Source: Albimonas sp963977235
GTDB taxonomy: Bacteria > Pseudomonadota > Alphaproteobacteria > Rhodobacterales > Rhodobacteraceae
DNA length: 64,000 nt
Reading direction: 5' to 3'
NCBI RefSeq assembly: GCF_963977235.1
Contig: NZ_CAXBOD010000003.1
Location: 172,377-236,376 of the forward strand
The notes under the pieces were generated by a model that was not told where the DNA came from, searched no databases, and saw only the letters and a program-made list of their open reading frames with translations. Below, in pieces: positions 45,358 through 54,126 of the stretch. How positions within the stretch are numbered: position 1 is the stretch's first letter; each line of letters begins with the position of its first letter. The position numbers and the translations under genes are program-made.

Positions 45358-46166
45358 GTGGCCGGTCCCGCCCAGGGGAAGGCGCGCCGGTGGAGCTGGC
45401 GCAGGCCGAGGTCCATCAGGAAGGCGAGCAGGGTGATCCAGATCACATAGGGGATGATCACGTCCATCGCGAAATAGCGGCGCACGAGGAAGATGCGGTA
45501 GCCCAGCCCCTCGGTCGAGGCGATGGCCTCGGCCGCGATCAGGAACAGCCAGGCGGGCCCGAGGGAGAGCCGCAGCGCCCCGATCAGGCGCGGCAACACC
45601 TGGGGCAGCGCCACCCGGGCCAGGATCGCCCAGGTCGAGGCGCCCAGCGTCTGCGCCTTGACGATCATCTCCTCGGGGATCTCGGCGGTGCGCTGGGCGA
45701 TGTCGCGGATCAGGACGGGCGCGATGCCGATGGCGATCAGCGCGACCTTGGAGACCTCGCCCAGCCCGAAGACGATGAACAGCACCGGCAGGATCGCCAG
45801 CGGCGGGATCAGCGAGATCACCGACACGAACGGCGCCAGCGTGGTGCGGATGCCCGGGATCAGCCCGATCAGCAGCCCGAAGCCCAGCCCCATGGCCGCC
45901 GAGATCCCCGCCCCCTGCGCCAGCCGGATCAGCGAGGCGGAGGTGTCGACCCACAACAGCACGTCGCCCGAACGCCGGTCCGCCTCGGTCGCGAGACTGA
46001 TGGCGGTGTCGAGGATCTGCGTCGGCGCCGGCAGCAGCTTGTCGGCCGGGTTGGCGGCGCGGCGGATGTCGGAGGCGATCACATAGCCCAGGATCGCCAG
46101 CGCGAAGGGCAAGGCGGCGAGGCCGAAGGCCAGAAGCCGCCCGGGACGTCGGTTGATCCAGCGCAT
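45354..46166 (-). CDS. Guanidine-type ABC importer, permease
   Basis: This 270-residue inner-membrane permease of the TauC/SsuC type has about six helices. LIPPLAILPVLFIVFGLGE and the EAA loop (AQTLGASTWAILARVALPQV) are clear, as is AWLFLIAAEAIASTEGLGYR. It lies 144 bases after the binding-protein gene; that gap contains a stable hairpin. Confidence 0.92.
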   Translation of the reverse strand: MRWINRRPGRLLAFGLAALPFALAILGYVIASDIRRAANPADKLLPAPTQILDTAISLATEADRRSGDVLLWVDTSASLIRLAQGAGISAAMGLGFGLLIGLIPGIRTTLAPFVSVISLIPPLAILPVLFIVFGLGEVSKVALIAIGIAPVLIRDIAQRTAEIPEEMIVKAQTLGASTWAILARVALPQVLPRLIGALRLSLGPAWLFLIAAEAIASTEGLGYRIFLVRRYFAMDVIIPYVIWITLLAFLMDLGLRQLHRRAFPWAGPAT

Positions 46167-46280
46167 CGGTTCAGCCCTCCGCCGACAGGGTCGCGGGGCG
46201 GACTGGCGGACCGGGGCGGCGCGTCGGGGTCGGCGACAGGCGATTGCTCATGGACGGCTCCCGCAGCGGGCGGCAGGGGA

Positions 46281-46303
46281 GGGGAGGCCGCGGGGGCCTC
46301 CCC
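46281..46303 (-). terminator. Intercistronic hairpin after the binding-protein gene
   Basis: There is a perfect 9-bp stem (GGGGAGGCC 46281-46289 with 46295-46303) and a 5-base loop, 8 bases downstream of the substrate-binding-protein stop. Such hairpins often protect or partly end the transcript so that the binding protein is made in excess. Confidence 0.5.
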
Positions 46304-46310
46304 GGCGGCG

Positions 46311-47411
46311 TCACAGCAGACCGTCGGCGGCCATCTTCATGTATTCGACCGAGTAGCGGAACTTCACGTTGGCCTCGTCCCCGGTGACCTCGCCCGAGGG
46401 ATAAACCACGCCCACGAAGTCGGGCGAGGGCGCGCCGGTCCCCAGGATGCCCTTGTCGAACAGGAACTGGGCCACGTAGGTCATCGTCTCGGCCAGTCTG
46501 GGATCCTCGACGAAGGCCACGGCCTCGGCGGGGGTGTAGAACATCGCCGTCGAGTCGAGCTGAGCCTCGTAGCCGGCCTGGTCGGTGCCCGAGGCCTCGC
46601 CCATCGCGGCGCGGGCGGCGGCGCCCTCGGGGCTGTCGTCGGACATCAGGGCCATGGTCTCGTACCAGGCGCCCACGACCGCCTTGCCGAAGGCGGGGTT
46701 GGCCTCGAGCACCTCGGTGTTGACCGCCAGCAGGTCGATGATCTCGCCGGGGATGTCGGAGCTGTCGGCGACGTTGGTCGCGTCCCCCATCTCGAGGATG
46801 GTCGAGACCAGCGGGTTCCAGGTGACCACCGCCTCGACGTCCGAGGTCTGCCAGGCTGCCACCATGTCCGCGTCCGAGGTGTTGATCACCGCGCCGAGAT
46901 CCCGCTCGGCCAGCTCGGCCTTCTCCAGCGCGCGGGCGAGCAGGTAGTGGGAGACCGACAGCTCGACCAGGTTCACCGGCTTGCCCGCGAGGTCGGCGAC
47001 GCTCGCGCCCTCGCCCTTGACCAGGATCGCGTCGTTGCCGTTCGAGTAGTCGCCCACGATCAGCGCGGTGGTGTCCACGCCGCCCCCCGCGGGGATCGAG
47101 AGCGTGTCCATGTTGGTGGCCGAGACGCCGTCAAAGCCCCCGGCCGTGTACTGGTTGATCGACTCGATATAATCGTTGATCTGCACGATCTCGACGCTGA
47201 TGCCGTATTTCTCGGCCCATTTGTCCATGATGCCGTGGTCGGCCATGTAGCCCCAGGGCATCCAGCCCACGTAGATCGACCAGGCGATCGAGAACTCGGT
47301 CTTCTCCTGCGCGCGCGCCGGGGGGGCGGCGGAGAGGGCCAGCGCGCCGGCCGCGGCGAGCGCGAGGGCCTTGGCGCCGCGACGCGGGGCGGTCTTGCGG
47401 AATTGGGTCAT
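46311..47411 (-). CDS. Guanidine-type ABC importer, periplasmic binding protein
   Basis: This 366-residue protein has a signal peptide (cleavage near ARAQ-E, about residue 35) and a NitT/TauT-type binding fold (FSIAWSIYVGWMPWGYMAD; INQYTAGGFDGVSATNMD; DYSNGNDAILVKG). This is the binding-protein type found with urea-carboxylase and guanidine-I riboswitch loci. It is the first gene behind the riboswitch. Confidence 0.92.
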   Translation of the reverse strand: MTQFRKTAPRRGAKALALAAAGALALSAAPPARAQEKTEFSIAWSIYVGWMPWGYMADHGIMDKWAEKYGISVEIVQINDYIESINQYTAGGFDGVSATNMDTLSIPAGGGVDTTALIVGDYSNGNDAILVKGEGASVADLAGKPVNLVELSVSHYLLARALEKAELAERDLGAVINTSDADMVAAWQTSDVEAVVTWNPLVSTILEMGDATNVADSSDIPGEIIDLLAVNTEVLEANPAFGKAVVGAWYETMALMSDDSPEGAAARAAMGEASGTDQAGYEAQLDSTAMFYTPAEAVAFVEDPRLAETMTYVAQFLFDKGILGTGAPSPDFVGVVYPSGEVTGDEANVKFRYSVEYMKMAADGLL

Positions 47412-47427
47412 CTCGGGTCCTTCCGGC

Positions 47428-47471
47428 GGTCCCGTCCACGGAGGCTGCGATCCGCCCGCGCGGACGGGACC
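47428..47471 (-). promoter_or_regulatory. Possible expression-platform hairpin of the guanidine riboswitch
   Basis: GGTCCCGTCC (47428-47437) pairs perfectly with GGACGGGACC (47462-47471) between the aptamer and the binding-protein start. It could be a terminator or a structure alternating with the aptamer; no T-run is present. Confidence 0.45.
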
Positions 47472-47497
47472 CAGCGCACGCGTAGCGGACCGTCGCA

Positions 47498-47632
47498 GTG
47501 GCCTCCCGGGCTTTTCTCCCGCCGTGTACCACCCCCGCTGCCGCGAAGGGGCGACGCCTCTCGGACCAGCGCCGCCCTGCGTCCGTCCCTGGCGGGGCGG
47601 GCGCGCGGCGGCCGGAACCCTAGGCGTCCTGC
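47498..47632 (-). promoter_or_regulatory. Guanidine-I (ykkC) riboswitch
   Basis: On the minus strand the three conserved blocks of the ykkC/guanidine-I aptamer appear in order. They are CTAGGGTTCCGG (near 47613-47624), CTGGTCCGAGAGGCG (near 47556-47571) and ACACGGCGGGAGAAAAGCCC with CGGGAGGC (about 47501-47528). Spacing and order agree with the known class, which binds guanidinium. It ends about 90 bases before the importer genes. End points are approximate. Confidence 0.95.
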
Positions 47633-47791
47633 GCAGATCCGTTCATGCAGGGGACGTGCCAGAGGCGGCCCAGTCCAGCAGTTTCGACCCTCCGGCGCCG
47701 CGACGCCGGACGAAAGCGCCGGACTGGCGTCGACTTAGGCGCCAGACTGCCCACGAATGCAGCGCATCCGCGCACGGCGCCCTTGTCCTGA

Positions 47792-49513
47792 TCACAGCAG
47801 TTCCGCGGCCTCCAGCAGGGCGTCGAACCCGTCGACCACCAGCCCGCCGGGGCGGATGCCGTCCTCGGGCGACCAGGGCAGGCCGTGGCGCCCGCGGCTG
47901 CGCCAGATCGAGTCGGGGTCCGTGGCGATCATCCCGATCACCGACTCCGCCAGAATCGCGCTGCCCAGCTGCCCCAGACCGCGACCCTCGCGCTGCACCT
48001 CCGCCTCGCGCAGAATGTAGAACCACAGGGGCGTCCGCTCCTCGAAGCCGTCTCGGATCGCCTCGCCGGTGTGGCCGCCGCACAGCGCCTCGCGCGAGAG
48101 GGGGCGGACGAGGTCGGCGTAGACCCTGTTCAGCTCGCCCGCGCAGGCCTGCGCCGGGGGCAGGTTCAGCGCGTGGCCCTTGCGCAGGGTCGCCAGGGCG
48201 AGGTCCTGGAAGGGGCGGGCGAGACGCTCGTCCGGGGCGATGTGACTGCCGATGGCGCGGGCGCCGCGCAGGCCGCCGGGCTGCGGCTCGGCGGCCAGCA
48301 GCGACCAGTCGGCCACGAGGTCGGCAGGCAGACGCCCTGACGGGAGCCCCGCGCCGGCGGCGCGCAGTTGCAGGCCGAGACCCGCGCGCGGATGGAAGCG
48401 GTTCAGCGGCGCCTCGCGCGGGACCATCGGCAGGCGGAAGCGCGCGGCGGCGGCCCACCACTCCAGCGGCGCGGGCTGCCGGCGGCGGCCGGCCTCGTGC
48501 ACGCCGTTGCGCATCTCGGTGCAGAACGGCGCGCCGGCGCGGCGCACCCGGGCCAGCACCGCGGGATCGCACAGCCGCGGCAGCCAGCGGTTCAGCGCCA
48601 GCCACTGCACGTGGCGGCGCACCTCGCGCCGGGCGTCGTCGAACAGCGCCTCGGGCGGGCGCCCGCCCCGGTCGACCAGCTCGTCCACGATGCGGTTGTG
48701 GAACCGCGCCAGCGCCACCTGAAGCTGCGCGAGCAGCAGATGCCCGTCGTTGCGCAGGTCCCCGATCAGCGCCCGGGCGGGGTTCGGCGCCCCGTCGCGC
48801 AGGAAGCTGCGGCGCAGGCGCGGCGGCAGGGCCATGATCTCGGCCGTCGTGATCCCCGCCTCGGGATCCTCGGACAGCGCCCGCCCCAGCCGCGGCAGGT
48901 CGGCCCCCCGGTCGGCCGGCCGCGCCGTGCGCCCGAGTTCCGAGGGCCCGGGCACGTCCAGCCGCAGCCGCGCCGGGGCCCCCGGCTCGCGCATCAGGCG
49001 GGCGATCTTGTCGGCGAGCGGCCCCTCGCCCGCGTCGACGCCGTAGAGACTTTCGAGGTCCAGCGTCCCGTCGCGCAGGTTGGCCAGCGAGCGCTCGACC
49101 TCGTCCCGCGCGCGGGGGCGCAGGCGCGCGCTCTCGGGCGAGCGGCCGGCGGTGGTGCGCACGTCGACCATCGCGGTCAGGTCGTGTTCGAGGAACTGGC
49201 CGAACAGCGGGTAGATCAGCGGCATGCCGGAGTCCGCGCGGTCGGGCGCGCACTCGTCCTCCGACATCGCCTGGGCGAGGGCCGCGAGGCGCGCGTCCGC
49301 ATCCGGGGCGTCGGCGACGTCCTCCGCCCAGCGGAACAGGTAGCCGAACGAGGCGCCCGGCGCCTCGCGCGCCCGGCGCAGGCAGCGCCGCGTGTCCTGC
49401 GCCGCGGCCATGCGCCCGTCGGGAGCGGCCTCGGCGAGCAGGTCCGGCGCGTTCCCGCCCCCGGCGGCCGCCCAGGGAGCGGCGCGTTGCCCCCGGCCCA
49501 TCGAATAGATCAC
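47792..49513 (-). CDS. Animal-type haem peroxidase family protein
   Basis: This 573-residue protein of the An_peroxidase superfamily has the distal-His segment PLFGQFLEHDLTAMVDV near residue 105. The proximal-His region is LARFHNRIVDELVDR near residue 255. GLPWSPEDGIR is near the end. No signal peptide is obvious; the N-terminus is Gly/Ala-rich. GTG 49511-49513 is preceded by GGGAGG; an internal ATG four codons on is possible. The substrate is unknown; halide or phenolic oxidation is usual for the superfamily. Confidence 0.82.
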   Translation of the reverse strand: MIYSMGRGQRAAPWAAAGGGNAPDLLAEAAPDGRMAAAQDTRRCLRRAREAPGASFGYLFRWAEDVADAPDADARLAALAQAMSEDECAPDRADSGMPLIYPLFGQFLEHDLTAMVDVRTTAGRSPESARLRPRARDEVERSLANLRDGTLDLESLYGVDAGEGPLADKIARLMREPGAPARLRLDVPGPSELGRTARPADRGADLPRLGRALSEDPEAGITTAEIMALPPRLRRSFLRDGAPNPARALIGDLRNDGHLLLAQLQVALARFHNRIVDELVDRGGRPPEALFDDARREVRRHVQWLALNRWLPRLCDPAVLARVRRAGAPFCTEMRNGVHEAGRRRQPAPLEWWAAAARFRLPMVPREAPLNRFHPRAGLGLQLRAAGAGLPSGRLPADLVADWSLLAAEPQPGGLRGARAIGSHIAPDERLARPFQDLALATLRKGHALNLPPAQACAGELNRVYADLVRPLSREALCGGHTGEAIRDGFEERTPLWFYILREAEVQREGRGLGQLGSAILAESVIGMIATDPDSIWRSRGRHGLPWSPEDGIRPGGLVVDGFDALLEAAELL

Positions 49514-49793
49514 CTCGCCCCCCTCCCGCGCCCGCGTCGCCGGCCGTCTCGCGCGAAGACGGCGACGGCGCGAATCCCTCGCGCGCTCCGATTGCTGAAA
49601 ATCCTGAACCCAGACTTAACGGGTCGGCGCGAATTCTTCGTGAATCGGGTTCCGCGATTCGGCGCCAAGTGCGCGCGCCCCCTCGCCGATCGTCGATTCA
49701 CGAACGCTTCGCGCCGCGCGGCGGAGCCTTGCGGTGCGGGCGATCGAGGTCCGCGCAGCGGCCAAGGCCGCGTAGATGCAGGGAAATTTCGAC

Positions 49794-50300
49794 ATGACCA
49801 ACGCCGTGTCCACGATCCGCGTTCCGGGCCAGTTCGCCACCGGCGCCGCCCTTTCCGCCTGGTCGCGCAAGCCCTCCGGCCTCGCCCCCGCGCCGGTTGC
49901 GCCGGACCACATGTTCACCATCGCCCCCCACGCGATGGAGGCGTTCGGCGCGCTGGTGAAGTCCTGGGCCAAGTCGCCCGAGACCGCGCCCGTCGGCAAG
50001 CACTCGGTCGAGAGCTTCGCGGCGATCCTCGAGGCCCACGGCATCGACTACACCCTGCCCACCCGCGCCGGCTGCGAGCTGCGCGAGGTCAACGTCTCGC
50101 TGGCCGAGGCGGGGGTGCTGGAGCTGCGGGTGCCGGCCCGGGCGATGATCGAGGCCTCCGAGCGGATGCTGGCCGAGAGCGAGTATCCCCTGCCCTCCTA
50201 CTGCGCCGACGTGTTCCCCGGCGCCACGCCCGAGATCGACGACAACCTCGAGCTGCACCGCAAGCGCGTCGCCGACTACTGCATCCTCAACTGCGCCTGA
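49794..50300 (+). CDS. Hypothetical protein
   Basis: This 168-residue protein of unknown function has no signal peptide or membrane helix. The N-terminal 40 residues are Ala/Pro-rich; the remainder includes FTIAPHAMEAFGALVKSWAK and a Cys-containing end (YCADVFPG; YCILNCA). ATG 49794 is chosen because GGGA lies 9 bases upstream; an in-frame ATG at 49776 would add six residues. It is divergent from the peroxidase gene across an AT-richer 280-base region (about 49595-49660) that probably contains both promoters. Confidence 0.7.
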   Translation: MTNAVSTIRVPGQFATGAALSAWSRKPSGLAPAPVAPDHMFTIAPHAMEAFGALVKSWAKSPETAPVGKHSVESFAAILEAHGIDYTLPTRAGCELREVNVSLAEAGVLELRVPARAMIEASERMLAESEYPLPSYCADVFPGATPEIDDNLELHRKRVADYCILNCA

Positions 50301-50312
50301 GGCTGCGCCGCG

Positions 50313-50335
50313 GACGGGGGCCCCGGGCCCCCGTC
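50313..50335 (+). terminator. Terminator-like hairpin
   Basis: There is a perfect 10-bp stem (GACGGGGGCC 50313-50322 with 50326-50335) and a 3-base loop, 12 bases after the hypothetical gene at 49794-50300. No T-run follows. Confidence 0.6.
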
Positions 50336-50355
50336 GCCAGCGGCCCGGCGCGCCC

Positions 50356-50409
50356 GTCGCCAGCGGCGCCTCTTCGACCAGCGTCGCCAGCGGCGCCTCT
50401 TCGACCAGC
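50356..50409. repeat. 27-bp perfect tandem duplication
   Basis: Two identical 27-base units lie at 50356-50382 and 50383-50409; a 12-base part of the unit (GTCGCCAGCGGC) also occurs at 50333-50344. The repeats are in the 389-base non-coding stretch before greA. Confidence 0.9.
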
Positions 50410-50538
50410 GCGGGCGGCGCCGCTCGCCAGCGCCTGCGACGCCCCCGGTCCGGCGCCGGCGGCCCCCTCTGCCGGCCCGCTTCGCCCGCCCTCGCCCGGC
50501 GCCGCGACGTCCGGGCCATGGGCCTCGCGCACGGCATC

Positions 50539-50567
50539 TTGAAACCCCGTTCGCGCGCCCATAGTCT
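50539..50567 (+). promoter_or_regulatory. Possible greA promoter
   Basis: TTGAAA (50539-50544) and TAGTCT (50562-50567) are 17 bases apart, an acceptable housekeeping spacing with a weak -10. The position, 120-150 bases before greA, is suitable. Confidence 0.35.
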
Positions 50568-50578
50568 TCCCCCTCAGC

Positions 50579-50603
50579 AGCCGCGCCGCTCACTGGCGCG
50601 GCT
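50579..50603 (+). promoter_or_regulatory. Leader hairpin upstream of greA
   Basis: AGCCGCGCC (50579-50587) pairs perfectly with GGCGCGGCT (50595-50603), placed between the proposed promoter and greA. It may be a leader attenuator or the end of an upstream transcript. Confidence 0.4.
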
Positions 50604-50689
50604 GTGTCGCGTTTCGGGGGCGTCGGGGAATTGGGTCCCGGACCTCCGGGAGGCCAATTCGCAAGTCCCGACCCGGAGGAGGGCGAGGC

Positions 50690-51160
50690 ATGGACAAGGT
50701 GCCGATGACAGCCCGCGGCTTCGCCGCGCTGGATGCCGAACTGAAGACGCTCAAGAGCCAGGAGCGCCCGGCCGTGATCCGGGCGATCGCCGAGGCGCGC
50801 GAGCATGGCGACCTGTCCGAAAACGCCGAATATCATTCGGCCCGCGAACGCCAGTCGTTCATCGAGGGCCGGATCCAGGAGATCGAGGGCCTGATCTCGC
50901 GCGCCGAGGTCATCGACCCGGGCAAGCTTTCGGGCTCGATCAAGTTCGGCGCCACCGTGACCCTCGTCGACGAGGACACGGAGGAGGAGCGGACCTACCA
51001 GATCGTCGGCGAGACCGAGGCGGACATCGCCAACGGCCTGCTGAACCTGAAGTCGCCCCTCGCCCGCGCCCTGATCGGCAAGGAGGAGGGCGACTCCGTC
51101 GAGGTGATGACCCCCGGCGGCGGCAAGGCCTACGAGGTCCTCAAGGTCGCGTTCCTCTGA
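50690..51160 (+). CDS. greA: Transcription elongation factor GreA
   Basis: This 156-residue factor rescues backtracked RNA polymerase by stimulating transcript cleavage. The N-terminal coiled coil carries the acidic tip EAREHGDLSENAEYHSARE (near residue 40). The C-terminal FKBP-like domain includes LVDEDTEEERTYQIVGETEA and SPLARALIGKEEGD. GGAGG lies before the ATG. Length is typical. Confidence 0.97.
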   Translation: MDKVPMTARGFAALDAELKTLKSQERPAVIRAIAEAREHGDLSENAEYHSARERQSFIEGRIQEIEGLISRAEVIDPGKLSGSIKFGATVTLVDEDTEEERTYQIVGETEADIANGLLNLKSPLARALIGKEEGDSVEVMTPGGGKAYEVLKVAFL

Positions 51161-51252
51161 CGACCCCGCGCCGGGGCGCCCCTGCGCCCGGGCGCCCTGC
51201 GGGCGGCGCTCCCGGCCTCCCGCTTCCCCCTGTGGCCGCGGAGGATCCGCGC

Positions 51253-52644
51253 ATGGCCGAAGCCGGCCGCTCCCGAGACGAGGCGGAGACGGGCGACGCC
51301 GCCCGCGAGGCCTCCGCGCGCGCCCGTTCGGCCGCCGCGGACGAGGCGCTGGGCCTCTCGCCCGGCGGCGCGGCGCGCCTGCCGCTGGGCGCGGCGCTCG
51401 GCGGCGTCGTGGCGTGGCTGGGGGCCGAGACGGGCATCGTCTGGGCGCTGACCCGGCTGGTCCCGCCCTGGGGTCCGGTTGCGCCCGCCCAGGCCGCGGC
51501 CGCGGCGCTGGCCATCACCGCGCCGATCGCCGTGGGGCTGGTCTGGGCGAGCCTCGCCCGCCGATCTGCCGACACTGCGCAGCGCCTCGAGGCCCTGTCG
51601 CGCGCCAACGCCCGCGCGGCGGCCGCTGCCGCCGCCGCGCCGCGTGCCGCCGCCTCCGAGGGGCTGACCCGCGCCGATCTGACTCATGCCGTCGCCCATG
51701 CCGCGCGCGATGCGCTCGATGGCGAGCGGGCCGCCATCGCCCGGCGCATTGCCGAACTCGCCGAGGCCCAGAGGCTGCTCGACGTCAGTCTCGCCCGCCT
51801 CGACCGCTCGACCGCCGCGCCGGCGGCTGCGGCCGGGGCGGCCGGGCCCATGCAGTCGAAGCCTCCGGTTGCCCAGCCGCAACCCGTGCCCGAGGCCGCG
51901 GCCTTTGCAGCTCCGTCCGCGCCCAGACCCCAGCGGTCGCCTGACGTCGCGCCGCCGCCTGTGGCCGCGCCTGTCGCGGCCGATCCGCCTGCGCCTGCCC
52001 CTGCGCAGCCCGGCCCCGAGGTCGACGAGGAGCCGGGCCTGCCGCTGGTCGCGCCCGATCCGCCGCCCGCCCGGGCGCCGGCGTCGATCCCGGCCTCGCC
52101 GCCGCCCGCCGCGGTCGCCGACCCGCAGGGCTTCCTGCCGCTGGCCGCCGACGCGGCGCCGGCCGAGGCGGGGCGGGACTGGGGCCAGGTGGCTCTGGCG
52201 CTCGACTTCCCCAAGGACGAGCGCGACGACGCCGGCTGGGCCGCCCTTGCCACCGCCGCGAAGGACCGGCCCATCGCCGAGCTGCTGCAGGCCGCCGAGG
52301 ACGCGCTGACCCTGCTGGCCCAGCACGGGATCTACATGGAGGACCTTTCGGTCCGCCTCGCGCCCCCCGCCCTGTGGACCCGCTTCGCCCAGGGAGAGCG
52401 CGGGCCGGCGCTGATCTCGGTGGGCGGCGTCGACAGTCCCGAGGCGGTCGAGGCCGTGCGCAGGATGATGAAGGCCGACCCGGTGTTCCGCGACACGGGC
52501 ATGCACCTGATGCGCCGCTTCGACGGCGTGCTGCGCCGCGCCGCCGCCGAGCCGCGCGGCGTCGGCCGGCTGCTGGAGCTTGCCGACAGCCGCACCGGGC
52601 GGGCCTTCATGCTGGTGGCCCAGGCGGTCGGCGCCTTCGACTGA
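51253..52644 (+). CDS. Hypothetical membrane-anchored protein with proline-rich linker
   Basis: This 463-residue protein has two hydrophobic segments near residues 50-72 and 80-100. A coiled-coil-like helical region follows to about 195, then a Pro/Ala-rich disordered stretch (about 195-300). A conserved-looking C-terminal domain (VALALDFPKDERDD; LLAQHGIYMEDLSVRL; MKADPVFRDTGMHLMRRF) ends it. I do not recognise the function. It starts 93 bases after greA and may be transcribed with it. Confidence 0.72.
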   Translation: MAEAGRSRDEAETGDAAREASARARSAAADEALGLSPGGAARLPLGAALGGVVAWLGAETGIVWALTRLVPPWGPVAPAQAAAAALAITAPIAVGLVWASLARRSADTAQRLEALSRANARAAAAAAAAPRAAASEGLTRADLTHAVAHAARDALDGERAAIARRIAELAEAQRLLDVSLARLDRSTAAPAAAAGAAGPMQSKPPVAQPQPVPEAAAFAAPSAPRPQRSPDVAPPPVAAPVAADPPAPAPAQPGPEVDEEPGLPLVAPDPPPARAPASIPASPPPAAVADPQGFLPLAADAAPAEAGRDWGQVALALDFPKDERDDAGWAALATAAKDRPIAELLQAAEDALTLLAQHGIYMEDLSVRLAPPALWTRFAQGERGPALISVGGVDSPEAVEAVRRMMKADPVFRDTGMHLMRRFDGVLRRAAAEPRGVGRLLELADSRTGRAFMLVAQAVGAFD

Positions 52645-52838
52645 CCGCCACCACGGGCTGTTCGGGCGGCCAACGCCGCCCGAGGCCGCCCGAGGGCCGC
52701 CCGGCGTTCCCGGACGCCGCCGGCGCGCGCCGGTTCCGGGCCGCGGAAGCCTGGCCGGCGCCGCTTCCGCCGCCCCTCGCCTGCGCTACATCTACAGGCG
52801 TCCCGCCGTCCCCGCGGGACGCATCCGCGGACGAGGCG

Positions 52839-53873
52839 ATGGCCCCCCAGGACGACCCCGACCCCTCCGACCTTTCGCCCGCGGCCCCCGCCCGGCCCGA
52901 GCCCGAGCCCGACCCCGCCGCGGCGGCCGAGGCCCGCGCGCTGGTGGCAGAGGCCGCCCGCGCCTATTTCGCCGAACGTCGCGCGCGCATCGACGGCTTT
53001 GTCGCGCGCACCTACCGGTTCCGCGGCTCGCTGGGCCTGCACCGGCACGCGGTGGGCTGGGACCTGGCGCGGGCCCCGGCGAACCTGGCGCTCGCCCCCG
53101 CCGCGGCGCTGACCCGGCTGGGCGCCTCGGCCGCCCGGAAGGTCGGAGCGCGGGGGGCGGGCGACTGGCTCGCGCGCCGCAAGCTGATCCTGCGCACCCA
53201 GGTCGCCCGCGAGGTCGAGCGGCGCGTGGTCGTCGACCTGCTCGAGCTGCCCTGGCGCGACCCGGCCGAAAAGGACGCCAGGGTCCAGGGCCGCGACGCG
53301 CTGGCCGAGGCGATCCTGACCTCGCCCCGGCTCGAGGCGCTGGCCCGCCTGCGCGACCCCGACGCCTCGCCCCGGTTCCGCGCCTCGGAGACGCTGAGCG
53401 AGTATGCCGGCGTCCGCTCGGCCGCCGCCGAGATCGCCACGGGCATCGCCACGATGGGCGCCGGCGCGGCGGCCTTCCAGCAGCTGACCCCGGGCGCGAT
53501 CTCGCTGGGGCCGGCGCTGGCGGCGGCGCTGGCCCAGCAGGCGGCGGTCTCGGCGTTTCCGCTGGGGGCGACGGCGGGCTCGGTCTGGTACGGGGCGTTC
53601 CCGGCCGCGGCCTCGCCGGCGCTGGTTGCGGGCGCCACCGCAGGCATGGCCGCCGTGGGCGCGGTGGCGGCCGCCTTCGCCGGGCTGGTCGCCGACCCGG
53701 TGCAGGCGAGCCTCGGCGTCCACCAGCGCCGCCTCAAGCGCCTGATCGACGCGCTGGAAGAGGAGTTTCTCGAGGGCGAGGGCGCGGGTTTCGCCGCGCG
53801 CGAGCACTACGCCGCCCGGATCATGGACGTGGTCGACATGGGCCTGGGCTTCGCCCGCCACCTGCGGACCTGA
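52839..53873 (+). CDS. Hypothetical protein with hydrophobic Ala-rich C-terminal half
   Basis: This 344-residue protein has an N-terminal Pro/Glu-rich tail, then a charged region (AYFAERRARIDGFVARTYRF). A hydrophobic region near residues 200-290 (AAEIATGIATMGAGAAAFQQ; ALVAGATAGMAAVGAVAAAF) suggests membrane insertion, and the C-terminus is helical (HQRRLKRLIDALEEEFLEGE). No known enzymatic motif was seen. The 253 bases after it hold nothing recognised. Confidence 0.7.
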   Translation: MAPQDDPDPSDLSPAAPARPEPEPDPAAAAEARALVAEAARAYFAERRARIDGFVARTYRFRGSLGLHRHAVGWDLARAPANLALAPAAALTRLGASAARKVGARGAGDWLARRKLILRTQVAREVERRVVVDLLELPWRDPAEKDARVQGRDALAEAILTSPRLEALARLRDPDASPRFRASETLSEYAGVRSAAAEIATGIATMGAGAAAFQQLTPGAISLGPALAAALAQQAAVSAFPLGATAGSVWYGAFPAAASPALVAGATAGMAAVGAVAAAFAGLVADPVQASLGVHQRRLKRLIDALEEEFLEGEGAGFAAREHYAARIMDVVDMGLGFARHLRT

Positions 53874-54126
53874 CGCCGGGACTCTGCGCGGACGCGGCCC
53901 CGGGCTGCCGGCGCCGCCCCGCCGGAGACGCCTGACGTGCGCGTCGCCCGCAAGGCGCCTTGCGTCGCGCGCGATCCCGAAACATCCTGCCGGGCGGCAG
54001 GTGGGCCCTCGGGCCCCCTGACTCGAAAATGATTGCGCGGAGCGCGGCGCCCCCCGGGGCGCGCCGGGCATCCAGCGCGCCCCGGGAGGACCCCATGACC
54101 CATCACCACCCCGCGCGAGGCCGCGG

